NCBI RefSeq assembly: GCF_000001735.4
Contig: NC_003071.7
Coordinates: 9,169,151-9,233,150, forward strand
Direction: 5' to 3'
Source: Arabidopsis thaliana
Taxonomy: Eukaryota; Streptophyta; Magnoliopsida; Brassicales; Brassicaceae
Length of the DNA: 64,000 nucleotides
Position numbers and translations under genes: made by a program. The notes under the pieces were generated by a model. That model was given only the letters and a program-made list of their open reading frames with translations. It made no database searches and was not told the DNA's origin. Shown piece after piece: positions 45,066 to 58,058 of this stretch (the first letter of the stretch is position 1; every line of letters starts with the position of its first letter).

Positions 45066-46805
45066 CTATTTTTTGTCCAACTGGATGCATTTTGTGGGTT
45101 ACATTATTGTATTGAAATAAAATATAGTGTGGTTATGTTGAAAAATGATTAGAGCAATGATTGATTAAAAATTCTACTACCAGAACGAACGTACTAACCA
45201 ATCATAACACAACTGATCATTACGAAGTCTAAACCGAAAGTCAATATTTCGTGCTGTTCAGATTCAATTAATGAAACTTGTCTAATTTTCTTTTGTCAAA
45301 ATTCACTATCTGTTGATTTCTGTAATATAAAAATGGATATATATTGTGAAAGTAAAACAAATTAAGTAATAAATATATTCGAACTAGAAATGGGAAGGCC
45401 TAACGACCGTTGACCCTCCCTTTAATTGCTCCGTATTTAATTGATTTTTCTTCTAATCTTGTTATCATCCTCCGCTATCCGCCACGTGTTGTATGGGTCC
45501 CACGGTACGGGCAATGAGAGAAACTACACTTTGCTCCCTATTTTAATTAATAATTCACATTTTGCTACACAACATCTTCTAATTGTCAAAACTCAAAACT
45601 AACAATCATGGTCATTTAAAACAAGCTATATACATTTTTCAAATCTGTATTTCAAAAAATCAAATAAAAATCATCTTAAGTCACTAACCTATGTGATTAA
45701 TCAAAGTGGAGTAAAATTTTCCGAAATAACATTTGCAAAAAATTGTTGAAATCTAAATTGACAATAGTTATAATAAAATATCCAAAATTAAGTGGGGTCA
45801 TATTGTAAAGAATATTTCATTTTCCACCTCCTGTTTTGACGTTTCTCTTCTTTTTTTTCCAACAAAAAAAACAAAAGCAATTAAATAGTGTTTGTCGTTT
45901 AGTTGGCGGAATTCTCTCAGTTGAATTTTGTTATAAAAATCTTACAGGTATACAGGTCTACTGTCCATAGATCCGTTAAAAGTTTTACCTACGGCCATTA
46001 ATGACCGTCCGATCTTCCTTTGTTGATGATGACGAGGACCAACTATCTCTGCACTTTCTCGGTTTCTCCTTATTTAACTACTTTTAATATTACTCCAAAT
46101 TCACACCCCATAATTATGCTTCTTTTTGCATATTTGATCAAAAACTAGTTCTAGTGACAGAATTAACCTCAATTTCCGTAAACCAAGTTTTAATATATAT
46201 CAAATGCAATACTCGATATCACACATTATTCACTAAATGTGGGAGACTTTCATATTTTTTGTTTTGTCACACACTATAATATGAAGAATGAAAGTAACAT
46301 GATATTTTTGTTCTAGGTGTAATTTAATTTCCAAAACATTAAAAATTCCTGACACAAAATACTGTACCACCGTCAATTTGGGGGGTAGATTGAAAGAAAA
46401 TAAAGTGTGGGGCTCACAGATAAAAACGAATGTAACAGTTGGGGTCTCATTAAATAGCGGTGCAAATACAAACTTCTCTATAACAAAAATCTACTACTAT
46501 TAAAAAATAATTAAATTCGAGAGGCAGTTTAGGTGAGAAGAAACTGAGAAAGTTCGGTCCGAATTCTAATCCCACTTTTGTCTCTCAATTTGTTTCCCCT
46601 TTCTCTCTCTCTCTCTCCTTCAAATTTTTTTAGCGATTTTTCTGGGTTTCATGTAAATGTGAGAAGTAGATAGATTCTCAACAAGAAAAAAAGGTTTTTT
46701 TTTTTTTTTTTTTTGGATTCGTGGATCAGCCATCTTCTCGAAAGATTTGGGAAAGATCCAAAGAATCACAATATTTTTTCGATATTTAGTCGAAAGGAAT
46801 TTAAC
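45066..46805. other. AT-rich intergenic region and leader of the SEC14 gene
   Basis: Very AT-rich with no coding feature until about 46500. The stretch 46500-46805 has a CTCTCTCTCTCTCC tract and a T20 run, as expected for an untranslated leader of the plus-strand gene. Confidence 0.45.
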
Positions 46806-49803
46806 ATGTCAGGTCCACTTGATCGATTTGCAAGACCATGTAAGAGATCTCAATCTTCTTTGTAATGTTCTTGCTTCTGGGTTAGCTTTTTTCTAGGTTT
46901 ACTGTAGCTTAAACTTGGAATTGTGTCTAATATAATAATGAGAATCTAAAAATTGTGTCTCTTTGCTTTCTCGTGTCTTCAATATATGTTGTTGAGCTGG
47001 TTAAATAATGTGTATTGCTTTAGATAATTTTTAATGTGTCTCATCAAATCAAAACAGCTTTCACTACAGGTTTTGAGGGATTCTTGAGCAGTGATGAGAA
47101 AAAGGAAAGAAAGTCAGATTTTGAGAATTCAGAGGATGAGAGGAGAACAAGAATCGGTTCCTTGAAAAAGAAAGCCATTAATGCCTCTACTAAGTTCAAG
47201 CATTCTCTTAAGAAAAAGAGCGGAAGAAGAAAAAGTGATGGTCGAGTGAGTTCTGTATCCATTGAGGATGTGAGGGATGTCGAGGAGCTACAAGCTGTTG
47301 ATGCGTTTCGACAGTCGTTGTTAATGGACGAGTTGCTTCCTGATAGACACGATGATTATCATATGATGTTGAGGTTCTTGAAAGCGAGGAAATTTGATGT
47401 TGAGAAAGCTAAACAAATGTGGGCTGATATGATTCAATGGAGGAAAGAGTTTGGTACTGACACTATTATTCAGGTATGCTATTAAATAGAAGATAGTAGT
47501 TTAAACCATTGTTGTCTGTTTTTGTAACGTTTTATTTCTCTCGTTAGGATTTTGATTTCGAAGAGATTAATGAAGTTTTGAAACATTACCCACAATGTTA
47601 TCACGGTGTTGACAAAGAAGGTAGACCTATTTACATTGAAAGGCTAGGGAAAGTTGATCCTAACAGACTCATGCAAGTTACAAGCATGGATCGATATGTA
47701 AGATATCATGTAAAGGAGTTTGAGAGGAGCTTTATGATCAAGTTTCCTTCCTGCACTATTTCTGCAAAGAGGCATATTGATTCAAGTACAACTATTCTTG
47801 ATGTTCAAGGAGTGGTAAGTATTTTCTACAGTTCATGATATTAGTTGTGAAATGAGTTTTTTTCTCATGTGTTTATATAACTTCATATTCAGGGATTGAA
47901 AAACTTTAACAAGTCTGCTCGAGATCTTATCACACGATTACAAAAGATTGATGGAGACAATTATCCTGAGGTATTAGTTAATTGGAGCTTCTAATACTTG
48001 ATCTCAGGTATCAAATGCTAATCTTGGCTTTGTGGTATTTCATGCAGACTCTCCACCAAATGTTTATTATCAATGCAGGGCCTGGATTTAGGCTACTCTG
48101 GAACACTGTCAAGAGCTTTCTTGACCCTAAGACATCTGCTAAAATTCATGTATGAGAGATCTAAGTTATATCTCTATTTAAAAGTCTTGTCTTTGATTAT
48201 ATAGAATTCAATATGGACTATTCTATTGTTTATGTAGGTACTCGGATACAAGTATCTAAGCAAATTGCTTGAAGTCATTGATGTCAAGTATGTGAACCTT
48301 GACCCACCCTTATTTGATCTGTTCTATCGAAAGCTGCACGTTTTTTTGTTTTTGCTTATGTTCAAAATGGTCTGCACTTTTTTATAGCGAGTTGCCTGAG
48401 TTCTTGGGAGGTGCATGTACTTGCGCAGATCAAGGCGGTTGCATGCTTTCTGACAAGGGACCTTGGAAAAACCCGGAAATTGTGAAGGTCATTTACTTAG
48501 ACTAATCTCTTTTTGGATTCTATTTGTATCATCCAAGTTGGAATCTGAGACATTTGGTTTTCTTCTCATTATTTCAGATGGTGCTTCATGGAGGAGCACA
48601 TCGAGCGAGGCAGGTGGTGAAAGTGTTGAACAGCGAAGGGAAAGTCATTGCTTATGCAAAACCTTCATATACATGGGTACGTAGTTATTAAATCCTATAA
48701 CTAGTCAATCTTTAACTTGTGGCTGACCATATTGTGCCTAAACTCTGCTCTGTCATAAACATAGATAAAGGGAAGTGACACATCCACTGCAGAGTCAGGA
48801 TCTGACGCTGAAGATATCGGTTCTCCGAAGGCTATAAAGAGTTTCTCTCATCTCCGCTTGACACCTGTTCGTGAGGAGGTAACTTTTTTCTCTTTCTTTC
48901 TATCTTCTAGTTGGGGAAGTAGTAGATGTTTATCCTGAGGCTTTGCAGGCAAAGATAGCTGGTGAAACAAGCTTGGCTGGTAGTTTTCCGGGTTATGACG
49001 AGTATGTACCTATGGTGGACAAAGCCGTTGACGCCACCTGGAAGGTGAAACCCGCCATCCAGAGAGTTGCCTCAAGAGGTTAGTTAGTTAGCTGCTATAT
49101 GCTTTACGTACCAGTAGGCTCCGGTTTAGAACCAAATACTGAAGGAAAAGAATTTAACCTAATCCTTGTTTACATAGGATTTATTTTCTTATTAGGATTG
49201 TTTTGGAGTTGGTTATAAAAACAGAGTTTTTTTGGTCTTTCTTTGTTTGGTGATCTTAACTCTTATCTGTTTCCTTCAGGAGCTTTAATGTCTCCCACCG
49301 TTCCAAAAGATCATGAAGGCATCAAGGCTCGAGTCCTAGTAATGTTCATGGCATTCTTGATGGCGGTTTTCACATTCTTCCGCACTGTAACAAAGAAACT
49401 TCCAGCGACTACTACTTCTTCCCCAGCAGAAACCCAAGGAAACGCAATAGAACTTGGTTCTAACGGTGAAGGAGTTAAAGAGGAGTGTCGTCCTCCTTCT
49501 CCTGTACCAGACCTCACGGAAACTGATCTACTAAACTGTGTGACGAAGAAACTGACAGAGCTGGAAGGTAAAATCGGAACGCTCCAATCAAAGCCAAATG
49601 AGATGCCATACGAGAAAGAAGAACTGTTAAACGCAGCCGTCTGCAGAGTAGACGCACTTGAAGCAGAGCTCATAGCTACTAAAAAGGCCCTTTACGAAGC
49701 TTTGATGAGACAGGAAGAGTTACTTGCTTACATTGATCGTCAAGAAGAAGCTCAGTTCCAGAAGATGAAGAAGAAGAAGAAGAAACATCTCTTTTGCTTC
49801 TGA
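46806..49803 (+). CDS. SEC14-nodulin domain phosphatidylinositol transfer-like protein (At2g21520)
   Basis: Exons 46806-46839, 47058-47473, 47548-47814, 47893-47970, 48048-48149, 48238-48287, 48388-48487, 48578-48676, 48765-48878, 48949-49078 and 49280-49803 give 637 residues. A basic Lys-rich N-terminal part precedes the CRAL-TRIO-N domain (about 85-135, [23 protein letters not shown]) and the SEC14 lipid-binding domain (about 150-330, with [10 protein letters not shown] and [17 protein letters not shown]). The C-terminal third has a hydrophobic helix ([16 protein letters not shown]), a coiled coil and a Lys-rich tail ending KKHLFCF, as in nodulin Nlj16-type fusions. Such proteins present phosphatidylinositol to kinases and pattern polarised membranes. 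The paralogue is At4g39170. Confidence 0.93.
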
Positions 49804-50221
49804 AGCAAAGCCAAGAAAAACCAGCACCAGGCATCAAAATCTCCCTCTTTCGTAATTCGCTGTTCTTAAGTATAAACAACAAAACAAAACAAAAACTCTT
49901 ATATCTGATTTGATGTTAAAGCTAATACAGAGAGCTCTGTTTCCTTCTGTGATTATGAGCCACTTTATATTATATGTTTTATTTTTATAATCATAAAAAA
50001 ATCTGTAACTGTAAACTTGTTAATGCAAAACGAAAAAAGAGTATCGAAATTATTAATCAGGATTCTGTTTTTTTTTAGGATTTTGTTTTTATCCAGATAC
50101 AAGATATTGTAGCCACATATCCCATATAGTGATTATCTCTTAACGTATCTCAAAAGTTTTTGCATTTTTCTTTACTTCATATTTTGTTTTTGTAAGATCA
50201 ATCAGTTTTTATGAAGAGAAA
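49804..50221. other. 3' flank of the SEC14 gene and promoter of the FHA gene
   Basis: Short AT-rich spacer between two plus-strand genes. TATAATCATAAA-type sequences occur but no convincing single promoter element. No coding region. Confidence 0.4.
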
Positions 50222-51314
50222 ATGGAGATAACAATATCCCAATTGTGCTCTCGAGTTAAGTTTTCATCATCATCATCATCATCATCACTTTTCTGTTTCT
50301 ATGGAAACAGTAATAGAAACAACCTAAATGGAGCTGTTTCAGTAAACTGCTTGAGAGAGAATGAGCAGATCAGTAATATTAGCTTCATTGCGAAGAAACC
50401 AAGAAGTCATGCACCGGTGGTGAGAACAACACGCGCCTCCTTGGATGAGAATCAATCCCCAACTTCCGGAGGAGAACGGTGGCTTCTCAAACCAGTTGGT
50501 CAGAGGCTATTTTTTTGTTTCTCTAGGTTTAATATCAATGAGCTTCTTTAATCTTTTTGAGTCTTGAAAGTCTTTTTGCCTGAAAACTTATAGGCGATGG
50601 AGACACAAGACACATTGGTTACAAAGTGGCAATGCCTGCTCCTTTTGAGATCTCCTCTGTAAGAAACTATACATTCCACTAGATTGATTGATTTTGATGA
50701 GTTTTTAGTTTTTGCTAAGATCACAAAAATGGGTATTGAGCAGGGCCAAGTTACCATCGGACGGCTACCGGAAAAGGCTGACGTCGTGATTCCTGTTGCC
50801 ACCGGTATTTCTCTGTTCTTGTGGTTTTCGGTTTTCTTGAATTTGTAATCAAAGTGAATTTGGTTTTAATATGAATCAATTTGATATAGTTTTGGTTTCG
50901 GGTTTAGGTTCGGATTCGGTACTAGATTTTCGATTGTAGATGGTTTATTGCTTTAGTTTGGATCAGAATCCAACACTCCTAGTCTTTTAACCTCAGTGTC
51001 AGGAGTCCATGCGACAATCAATACGAATGAAAAGAACCTTCTTGTGACGGATATGAACAGCACCAACGGTACATTCATCGAAGACAAACGTCTAATTCCT
51101 GGTGTTGCTGCTCCTGCCTTTCCCGGAACACGAATCACCTTTGGTACACCAATCTTTTCGCATGATTTTCCATCTCTCTCTCTGTGAATGTGATGGACCG
51201 ATCAATGAGGTTAAACTCTTTGTGTGACTTGCAGGAGATACAAATCTAGCAATTTTCCGTGTTTTCAAGCTCCAAGATAGTGAAGAATCCATAGAGAAAC
51301 CAACTACAGAGTAA
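50222..51314 (+). CDS. Small FHA-domain protein, probably plastid-targeted (At2g21530)
   Basis: Exons 50222-50498, 50594-50658, 50744-50804, 50997-51143 and 51235-51314 give 209 residues. The N-terminal about 60 residues are Ser-rich, with a (TCA)n-coded Ser run and few acids, which fits a chloroplast transit peptide. The FHA domain (about 95-190) has IGRLPEKADVVIP, VSGVHATI and LLVTDMNSTNGTFI; the Gly-Arg, Ser-x-x-His and Asn-x-x-x-Asn-Gly signatures that bind phosphothreonine are present. No catalytic domain is attached, so it is likely an adaptor that reads Thr phosphorylation in plastids. The partner is unknown. Confidence 0.9.
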
Positions 51315-51680
51315 CACAAAACCCGAGAATTGCTTATCTTTGCTTGCAATTAACCGGTTTTTGTTGAAATTCTAAGTTGTTTTACAACATTGTTGATTTA
51401 TATATATATGAACAATAGCTTTTTATATAATATTATAACATATATATTTTTGTTTTTGGTACGTTACAAATTAGGTGTGAAAGAATTGATAAGTGGTAAA
51501 CATAAGCTTTCAGATATTTCCAGAGGGACAAACAACAAAACATTTACAGAAAGAAAATTTCCCACATTTTTATCTGTAAAAACTCTTCACGAATAATATT
51601 TATGTTTATATATATAATAAATATGGATTTATATATATTTTTCCAGGTTTCTTCAAAGTCTTGAGGCATTATCAAGTCTT
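51315..51680. other. Convergent 3' flanks of the FHA gene and SFH3
   Basis: AT-rich DNA between two stop codons on opposite strands, holding both 3' UTRs. TATATATATA runs occur. No coding region is seen. Confidence 0.45.
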
Positions 51681-54587
51681 TCAGAATCCAAAGAACTGAA
51701 AACAAAAACAAAAAAAACATATAAATACGTAAACAAAATCAAGTACGAATAAATCTTGAAAAAGAGTGTTTTAAAATGTGTTAGTTTGTTGTTACCTTCT
51801 TCTTCTTTTTCTTCTTGTCGATATAAGCCATTATCACATGCTGCGTTGCCATGGTTTCCTCCAGCGTCTGAATTTTCAACAAAATAAAATTGATTTATAA
51901 CAGGATTATGAAAATGGTCTAAATTTTAGATCAAAAGAATTAAAATAGCTTTTAACTTTTATAAATGAACAAAATAGTCTAAATTCAAACTTCTAAACTC
52001 TAAAATAAGAAACTAGTTATGGAGGCTGTTTAACTTTGTACCTTTTTGGTCTGAGCCAACTGAAGCTCTAGCTCGTCGACACGGCTGAGAGCAGCGGTGA
52101 GAATCTGTTCTTTCTCTGGCGAGAACGCTGCAGGCTGATTGTCCAAAGACCTACATTTCTCCTCCAACTCGGCCATTCTCTTCACCATCGACATATACTC
52201 TTGGTTTGACACCATTGTAGTCTCTGCTTTGTCCACTTCACCACCGTAAATGGCAGCCTCAGTGAGCTTCCTTGGCATGTTCTTCGTTAGCCTCACCACA
52301 GTCATTAACCCCATCACCAAAGACATCACTCCCCCGAATAAATAACCTTCTCCTCCTCTCCTCTGCGATGGCTTCACGGCAGAGTATAAATCTGCGACGG
52401 CAAGAACACATTTAGGTAATAAGTGGTATTCTTGTTGAAGAGTGTAGCGGTATAGTATAATAGCAGAATCTCTTTTCAAAGACATGAAACTATGATGAAT
52501 GTTTGGAATGGTAATAAAAAAAAGAATCATGTTTTCAAAACGTGAAAACACGAATAAATTTAGTGTAGTGTCAATGTTTCAATGTAGTGTACCTTCAGGT
52601 TCAGGATAGTTTGACTTGTGGAGATTTGTAGGCCATGTAGAAGCATTCACAGTTTTGTCAATCATCGGTATGAATTTTGTGTTCTCTGCATCGAATTTGT
52701 TCTTCTGCCAATAGGATTTTCAAAATCAGTCATACAGAGAAAGAGAGAGCTAAAGAAGTAACCTTTATTATTGACAAAAGAGAGAAACTCACCGCAAAGG
52801 AATCAGATTTCTTCAAGCAAAAATATGAGAATGTTAGATATTACTGTAAATTTTAAAGATCAAAGATATTTTTGTATTTTGCTTTTACCATTGTTGTGTT
52901 CTCGTCCACTGAGATTGTCTTCTCTTCAATGTTTGACAAAGTCTTCCTTGGGCACTTTCCTTCTCCGTTCTGAACCATCTGTATATAGTTCAAGATTCAG
53001 CTTCTCAGTTCATCGTTTCGTTAAACGGTTTTCGAAGATTCTCTACTTATCCTACAAATTACCTTGAAGATGTCAGGGTCGTTCCATGGACCTTTGTCAG
53101 AACGCATACATCCACCTTTGTCTGCACAAGTGCAGTTACCACCCAAGAACTCAGGAAGTTCACTAAACACAAATAAAGAACAGATAGTTTTCAGATTACG
53201 AATTTGCAGCTAAAATGCAGAGTTATGGAGCTCTGTTACTCTCTTACTTGGAGTCGATAATCTCAAGCAGCTTGCTTTGGTATTTGTTGCCAAGAACCTG
53301 TACATGAGGGACATGAGATTTCGGACAACCGTAGACCTTAAAGTTTGGATCTTTGAAGTGACACAAAACAGAAAAAAAGCTTACGTGAATCTTTGCGGTG
53401 GTCTTTGGGTCAAGGAAAGATTTCACAGTGCTCCACAGAAGCCTGAATCCACTACCAGCGTTGATAATGAACATACGGTTCAATGTCTATATGATCCATA
53501 AACACAAAAACAATTCTTAGTGCCATTTTAACTTGATAGAGATAATTACAAACTATTTCAAAACCATTAAGAAAACAACATAGTAACCTCAGGGTAGTTA
53601 TCGCTATCGATCTTCTGGATACGCTGAAGAAGATCCCTTGCAGCCTTACTGAAGCTCTTCAACCCCTAGAAATCCAAAACAATACCAGAAGAATCACTCA
53701 CTCATTCTCTCTTTCTCTTTGATCTGTATAACCAAAACAAATGTGGCTAGAGATTAGAGTGCATACCACGCCTTGCACATCCAAGATGGTGGTGCTCTGA
53801 TCAATATGCTTCTTGGCAGCAATGGAACAAGCTGGTAATTTGATATTGAAAGTCTTCTCAAACTCTCTCACATGGTACTTGACATACCTATCGATGGTAG
53901 TGACTTGCATCAGCTTTGTGGCATCAACTTGGCCTAGCCTCTCAATGTAAACAGGCCTTCCATCTTTGTCAACACCATGGTAACCTTGAGGGTAGTACTT
54001 GAGGACTTCATCAATCTCCTTGAAATCAAAGTCCTTTTGAAAGAAGAAGTAAAAAGGATCAGACTTTAATTAAAGGAGAAGAAAAAGAAGATGATCTTAA
54101 AATGTTTAGGACCTCCATGATTGTGTCAACACCAAACTCTTTCCTCCAATGGATCATATCAGTCCACATTTGCTTTGCTTTCTCAAGATCAAACTTCCTT
54201 GCCCTCAGAAACCTCAGCATCATGTGATGATCATCGTGTTTGGAAGGGAGAAGCTCGTCTAGGATAAGAGCTTGACGGAAAGCGTCAACAGCTTGAAGCT
54301 CTTCAAGATCAATATCGTCAACAATAGAGACAGACATGACTCGGCTGTTCCTTCGAGTTCTCTTGGTGAAGGAGTGTTTGAATTTGTTGGAGGCATTGAT
54401 TGCTTTCTTCTTGAGGGAACAAAGCTTTGTTTTCTTTTCATCCTCTGAGCCGTCATAATCTGCAAAACAAAAAAAAAACTTAGATTTCAGAATCTTTGCT
54501 ACAAAAAGAGTCTCCTCCATTGCAGAAAGATTCCTCCTTACCAAGCTTATTATGTCGATCCATATGAGCAGACATTGTATCCGTCAT
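51681..54587 (-). CDS. SFH3: SEC14-like phosphatidylinositol transfer protein SFH3 (At2g21540)
   Basis: Exons 54587-54542, 54459-54113, 54033-53767, 53665-53588, 53486-53385, 53297-53248, 53162-53063, 52978-52889, 52810-52793, 52704-52593, 52391-52042, 51867-51796 and 51695-51681 give 548 residues. The exon of 52793-52810 is only 18 bases (KSDSFA). The fold repeats that of At2g21520: CRAL-TRIO-N with [23 protein letters not shown] sequence, SEC14 domain with [10 protein letters not shown] and [17 protein letters not shown], then a hydrophobic segment, a coiled coil and the tail [12 protein letters not shown]. The middle exon sizes (267, 78, 102, 50, 100) equal those of At2g21520. The tail is encoded by a separate 15-base last exon. 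Confidence 0.94.
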
Positions 54588-56326
54588 GGTTAAAGTCTGG
54601 ATTTAAGATTTCTGTTGTCACATAAACACACATAAATACAGGTTAAAATCCATAGATTATACAGCAGAATCCAATCTAATTTCATCAAGAGATGCAAATA
54701 AACAAAAGGTTTCAGTTTTACAAGAGAGTTTCCTTGGAAAACAATCAATCGATAAAAACAAGAACTAGAGACACCCATTTAGACATTTGATCAAACAGAG
54801 AAATCTTGAGGACTAAAACAGAGATTCAAGATCATCTGAATAAGAATCAAACCCACATTTTTTGTTATAAGAAACAGAAAATTGAAATAATCAATCAGGG
54901 AGGTTGGAAACAATCGGAATATTCAAACATTTAGCGATTGAGGTTGGTGGAGGAAACAAATGAAGAAGAAAAAGTTATAGAGAAGAAGGTTCTTGATTTT
55001 TACCTAATAAGGATCAAAAGCTAAGGAAAGGAGAAAGAAGGGAGAAAGAGAGGTGTATATACTTCTCTTTGGTTCTCTCTTACCCCCCCAAAAAAAGGAC
55101 GGCTCCAGATTTAGAATGCGAAACCTCAGAGAAACAAATCTAAAAGAGAGAGAAAGCTTATAAGGATATTGACAAAAAGGTTTTACCTTTGTTTTGAAAA
55201 TCCAAAGAGAGAGAGAGTTTTAGCACAATCCATTAAAAGGGTTTTATTGGAAAAAAGGTTTGACCTTTATTTACATTGTAACTTGTCCCTGGTAAGAGAA
55301 AGAGAAAGAGAAGAAGCCATTTTTGTAGGGAGAAGAAGAAAGGCGCGTGTTTTGCCGTTTTTCTGGTAAGATATTTGTAAATGGAAGAGAAAACATTATT
55401 ACTACTGTTTTCAAATGTTTTTATTTTCCTAATGGTACCCAATTTAGTTTTCCACCCTAAATAATATTTTACAATAATTATGAACTAATAGTAACTGTCA
55501 AAAAAATTAAATAAATTATGAACTACTAGTAATTCGGTTTCTTAAATGAATAGATTTTCTTCTCTTTTTAAATAGCTTTTATTAATATTTTTGAAGTTAA
55601 TACTATTTCACTAACTCTAATTAATATATATACTGGACATAAAAAAAAAATATTAGACAAAGATATATATTTTGATATGTTATATAATACATTTATAACA
55701 GTAATTTTAAATGATAAACAAACAAACTTATGTAAGGACTTAAAAAGAGAGAATGTAAATGAAAATTAGAATCATGCTGTATTTTTTTCTTTATGACTCT
55801 AAAAAAGAAAATTAATGATTAGGAAGAGAGCTGGTTTTCTTACTTTGAAATTGTTAACTAAATTTTTTATTTCCGACAATATAATTATGAACGGCATGGC
55901 TGATGGCTTTTGGCTTTCTCAAATAAATAAAATTAAGAGAAATTGATAAAATTAAAACAGTTATCATTAATTTTCATTTTTATTTTTTTTAGTGTCAACA
56001 AGTTAGTAGTATCATTTATTTCTTCCAGCGAAATACAATAAACTGTCTCATTTAAATTTTGATATATGGACCGACCGACCATCATGAATGACCCCAAGCT
56101 TCCAGCTCCCAATATTAATTGACTTTTTAATATTCACATTAATGATAAGACTAGACTACTTATTTCAAAAAAATATTGTGTATTCTCGTTTGTTAAATAA
56201 AGTAACATTTTTGTAAAATAATACTAAAAATTTCTCAATTTCGAGAAATAAATTAAGAAAAATTAACCTTGGTAAAATCAGGTCAACAAATACTTTTATG
56301 TGGTTGCTCCACTAATCAAAGTTAAA
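54588..56326. other. SFH3 leader/promoter and AT-rich intergenic DNA
   Basis: 54588-55400 should contain the SFH3 leader with at least one 5' UTR intron; GAGAGAGAGA purine tracts mark it. The rest is AT-rich with no gene visible. Confidence 0.45.
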
Positions 56327-56874
56327 ATAGATTTTAACCCGCGGTACACCGCGAGAACAATTTATTTTTCAAAGTTAATATATATAAAAGTTTGTAAATT
56401 GTATTTATTTATAAAATATAGTTTACAATGGTTATTAAGTAACTTCCTGTCAAACTCGTCCCGCCAACCCGTCCGTAAAAAACTATTTATTTTATTAATG
56501 TTGATCTTATTTATGATATGTTTATGAATTATTGTCTAAATATTTTGTAATTTTGTAGTAATTAAATGCTATCAAATATCTCTGCGGTTTGATGATTATA
56601 ATCGAATTGTTATAGTCATGGAGAAAAGCAATATCAAAAATGATAATTTTGTAGTAATTTAATGATATTAAATATTTTGGAAGTTTTATTTTAGTAACTA
56701 ATCGTGTAGTTAATATGGAGAGATTTAGGGAAGATTGTTAAATGTCAAATATTTAATTCGAAGATTTTTTTTCTAATTATCAAAAACAAACATTAAAATC
56801 CAGTGGCAGCAATAGTAAATAAGTCTCAAATACAGGATTTATTTCACAAAATGGCTGAAAAATGTATATGTAGA
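56327..56874 (-). mobile_element. Non-autonomous Helitron, upstream copy
   Basis: On minus it starts TCTACATATACATTTTT and ends with the hairpin CGCGGTGTACCGCGGG followed by TTAAAATCTAT. A 5' TC, a GC-rich palindrome about 10 bases before the 3' end and insertion at A|T are hallmarks of Helitrons. The last four bases are CTAT instead of the CTRR consensus, so this end is mutated. It is closely related over its whole length to the copy at 59488-60028. Confidence 0.82.
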
Positions 56875-58058
56875 TAATTTACCTTGCACTATTAATTGCA
56901 TACAGTCACACTATTTAAGGGTTAACTTACCAAACCTTGGGCCTAAAATGTGAGGCTATCTCGGCCTCATACTTTTTCTAAGTGTCACTAACATTGAAAG
57001 GCCCAGTCACGGCCCAAATAAAGTGATTATTTTGGTTTGATTCACTCTACTCCAACAGTCAATTTACTTTCTGATTTCGCAGCCTTCTTTATTTGTCGAT
57101 GGCTACTTTTGCTGCTACGGCGATTCCGATGGCTATGAAGAAGGATACATTACTTCTCCGGCATCGACTACTCGGAAAAAAGACAAGCTAGTGTCCTCAC
57201 TGATATAATTATTACTATTTTTTTTTCCTCACTCATATAATTGATATTTGGATTTTACGTGAATAAAGTCATGTAATGGTCCTACTTGAGTCTGCTGCTG
57301 CTGAAGCATTTACGACTGCGTAGTATGTATAGGTCCTGACTTACTGATAGGAGAATGTTTAATTTTTAAAAAATCAGATTCATATGCATGTGTAATCAAC
57401 TTTAACTTCCTTTTTTATTTTGGTTAAAGAATCAACTTGAACTTAATTATTCCACTTGCATCTCCATGAAATTGCATTTTTTCAACCAAAAGTTGATTTA
57501 TAAATCATGGTGTTAGTAAACAAAATTCACTTCTTACATAAAAATCTAGTGGGATTTGTCAAAAAATTGGTCCAAATTTTAACATAAATTTGTTTAGCTT
57601 GTAAATCCATATGGACCATTCCACACCACTAGTCATTCTTTAATCTTATGTTAGATGGAATTGACTTGTAAAGATTGCATTATTAATTTCATTTTAAAAT
57701 TATTTTGCCGACTTTTCGAGGAAGGTCCATTGTTACTCTTCAGAGAATGTTACTTCTAATTCAAGTTTTTTTTTTAATGTATACACAAGTTTCAAGACTG
57801 TTTAAGCTAACTTTAGATACATTATTTCCTTCCTCCTCCTATACGTTGACTATTTTAGTTTTTCCTTTGATTCCAGTTTTTGATCCATCCAAGATTCCTT
57901 TATTGCATAATTCTAATCGCTCATAGATTTTGCAGTTGATCGATCATAAAAAGCTTATTACAGGATCTTTCTAGATTTCAAGAAAACTCCATTACTTGCA
58001 GTTGTTGTGTCTTTTTATCAGCTCATTGGATTCTTGGTTGATTTTTAAGTTTCAGAAT
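56875..58058. other. Region upstream of DHFR-TS3 with promoter-like elements
   Basis: About 56930-57030 holds several GGCCCA/TGGGCC words (site II type), typical of promoters of plant housekeeping genes. A 30-codon frame starts at 57099. From 57200 to 57950 it is AT-rich and featureless. Which promoter drives DHFR-TS3 is not clear. Confidence 0.45.
57099..57191 (+). other. 30-codon frame after a site II promoter-like region
   Basis: ATG 57099 begins a frame reading MATFAATAIPMAMKKDTLL and stops at TAG 57191. The Ala/Thr/Lys-rich start resembles a plastid transit peptide. It may be a leftover promoter plus first exon of a gene now lost or moved, or a leader exon or uORF of DHFR-TS3. Confidence 0.3.
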
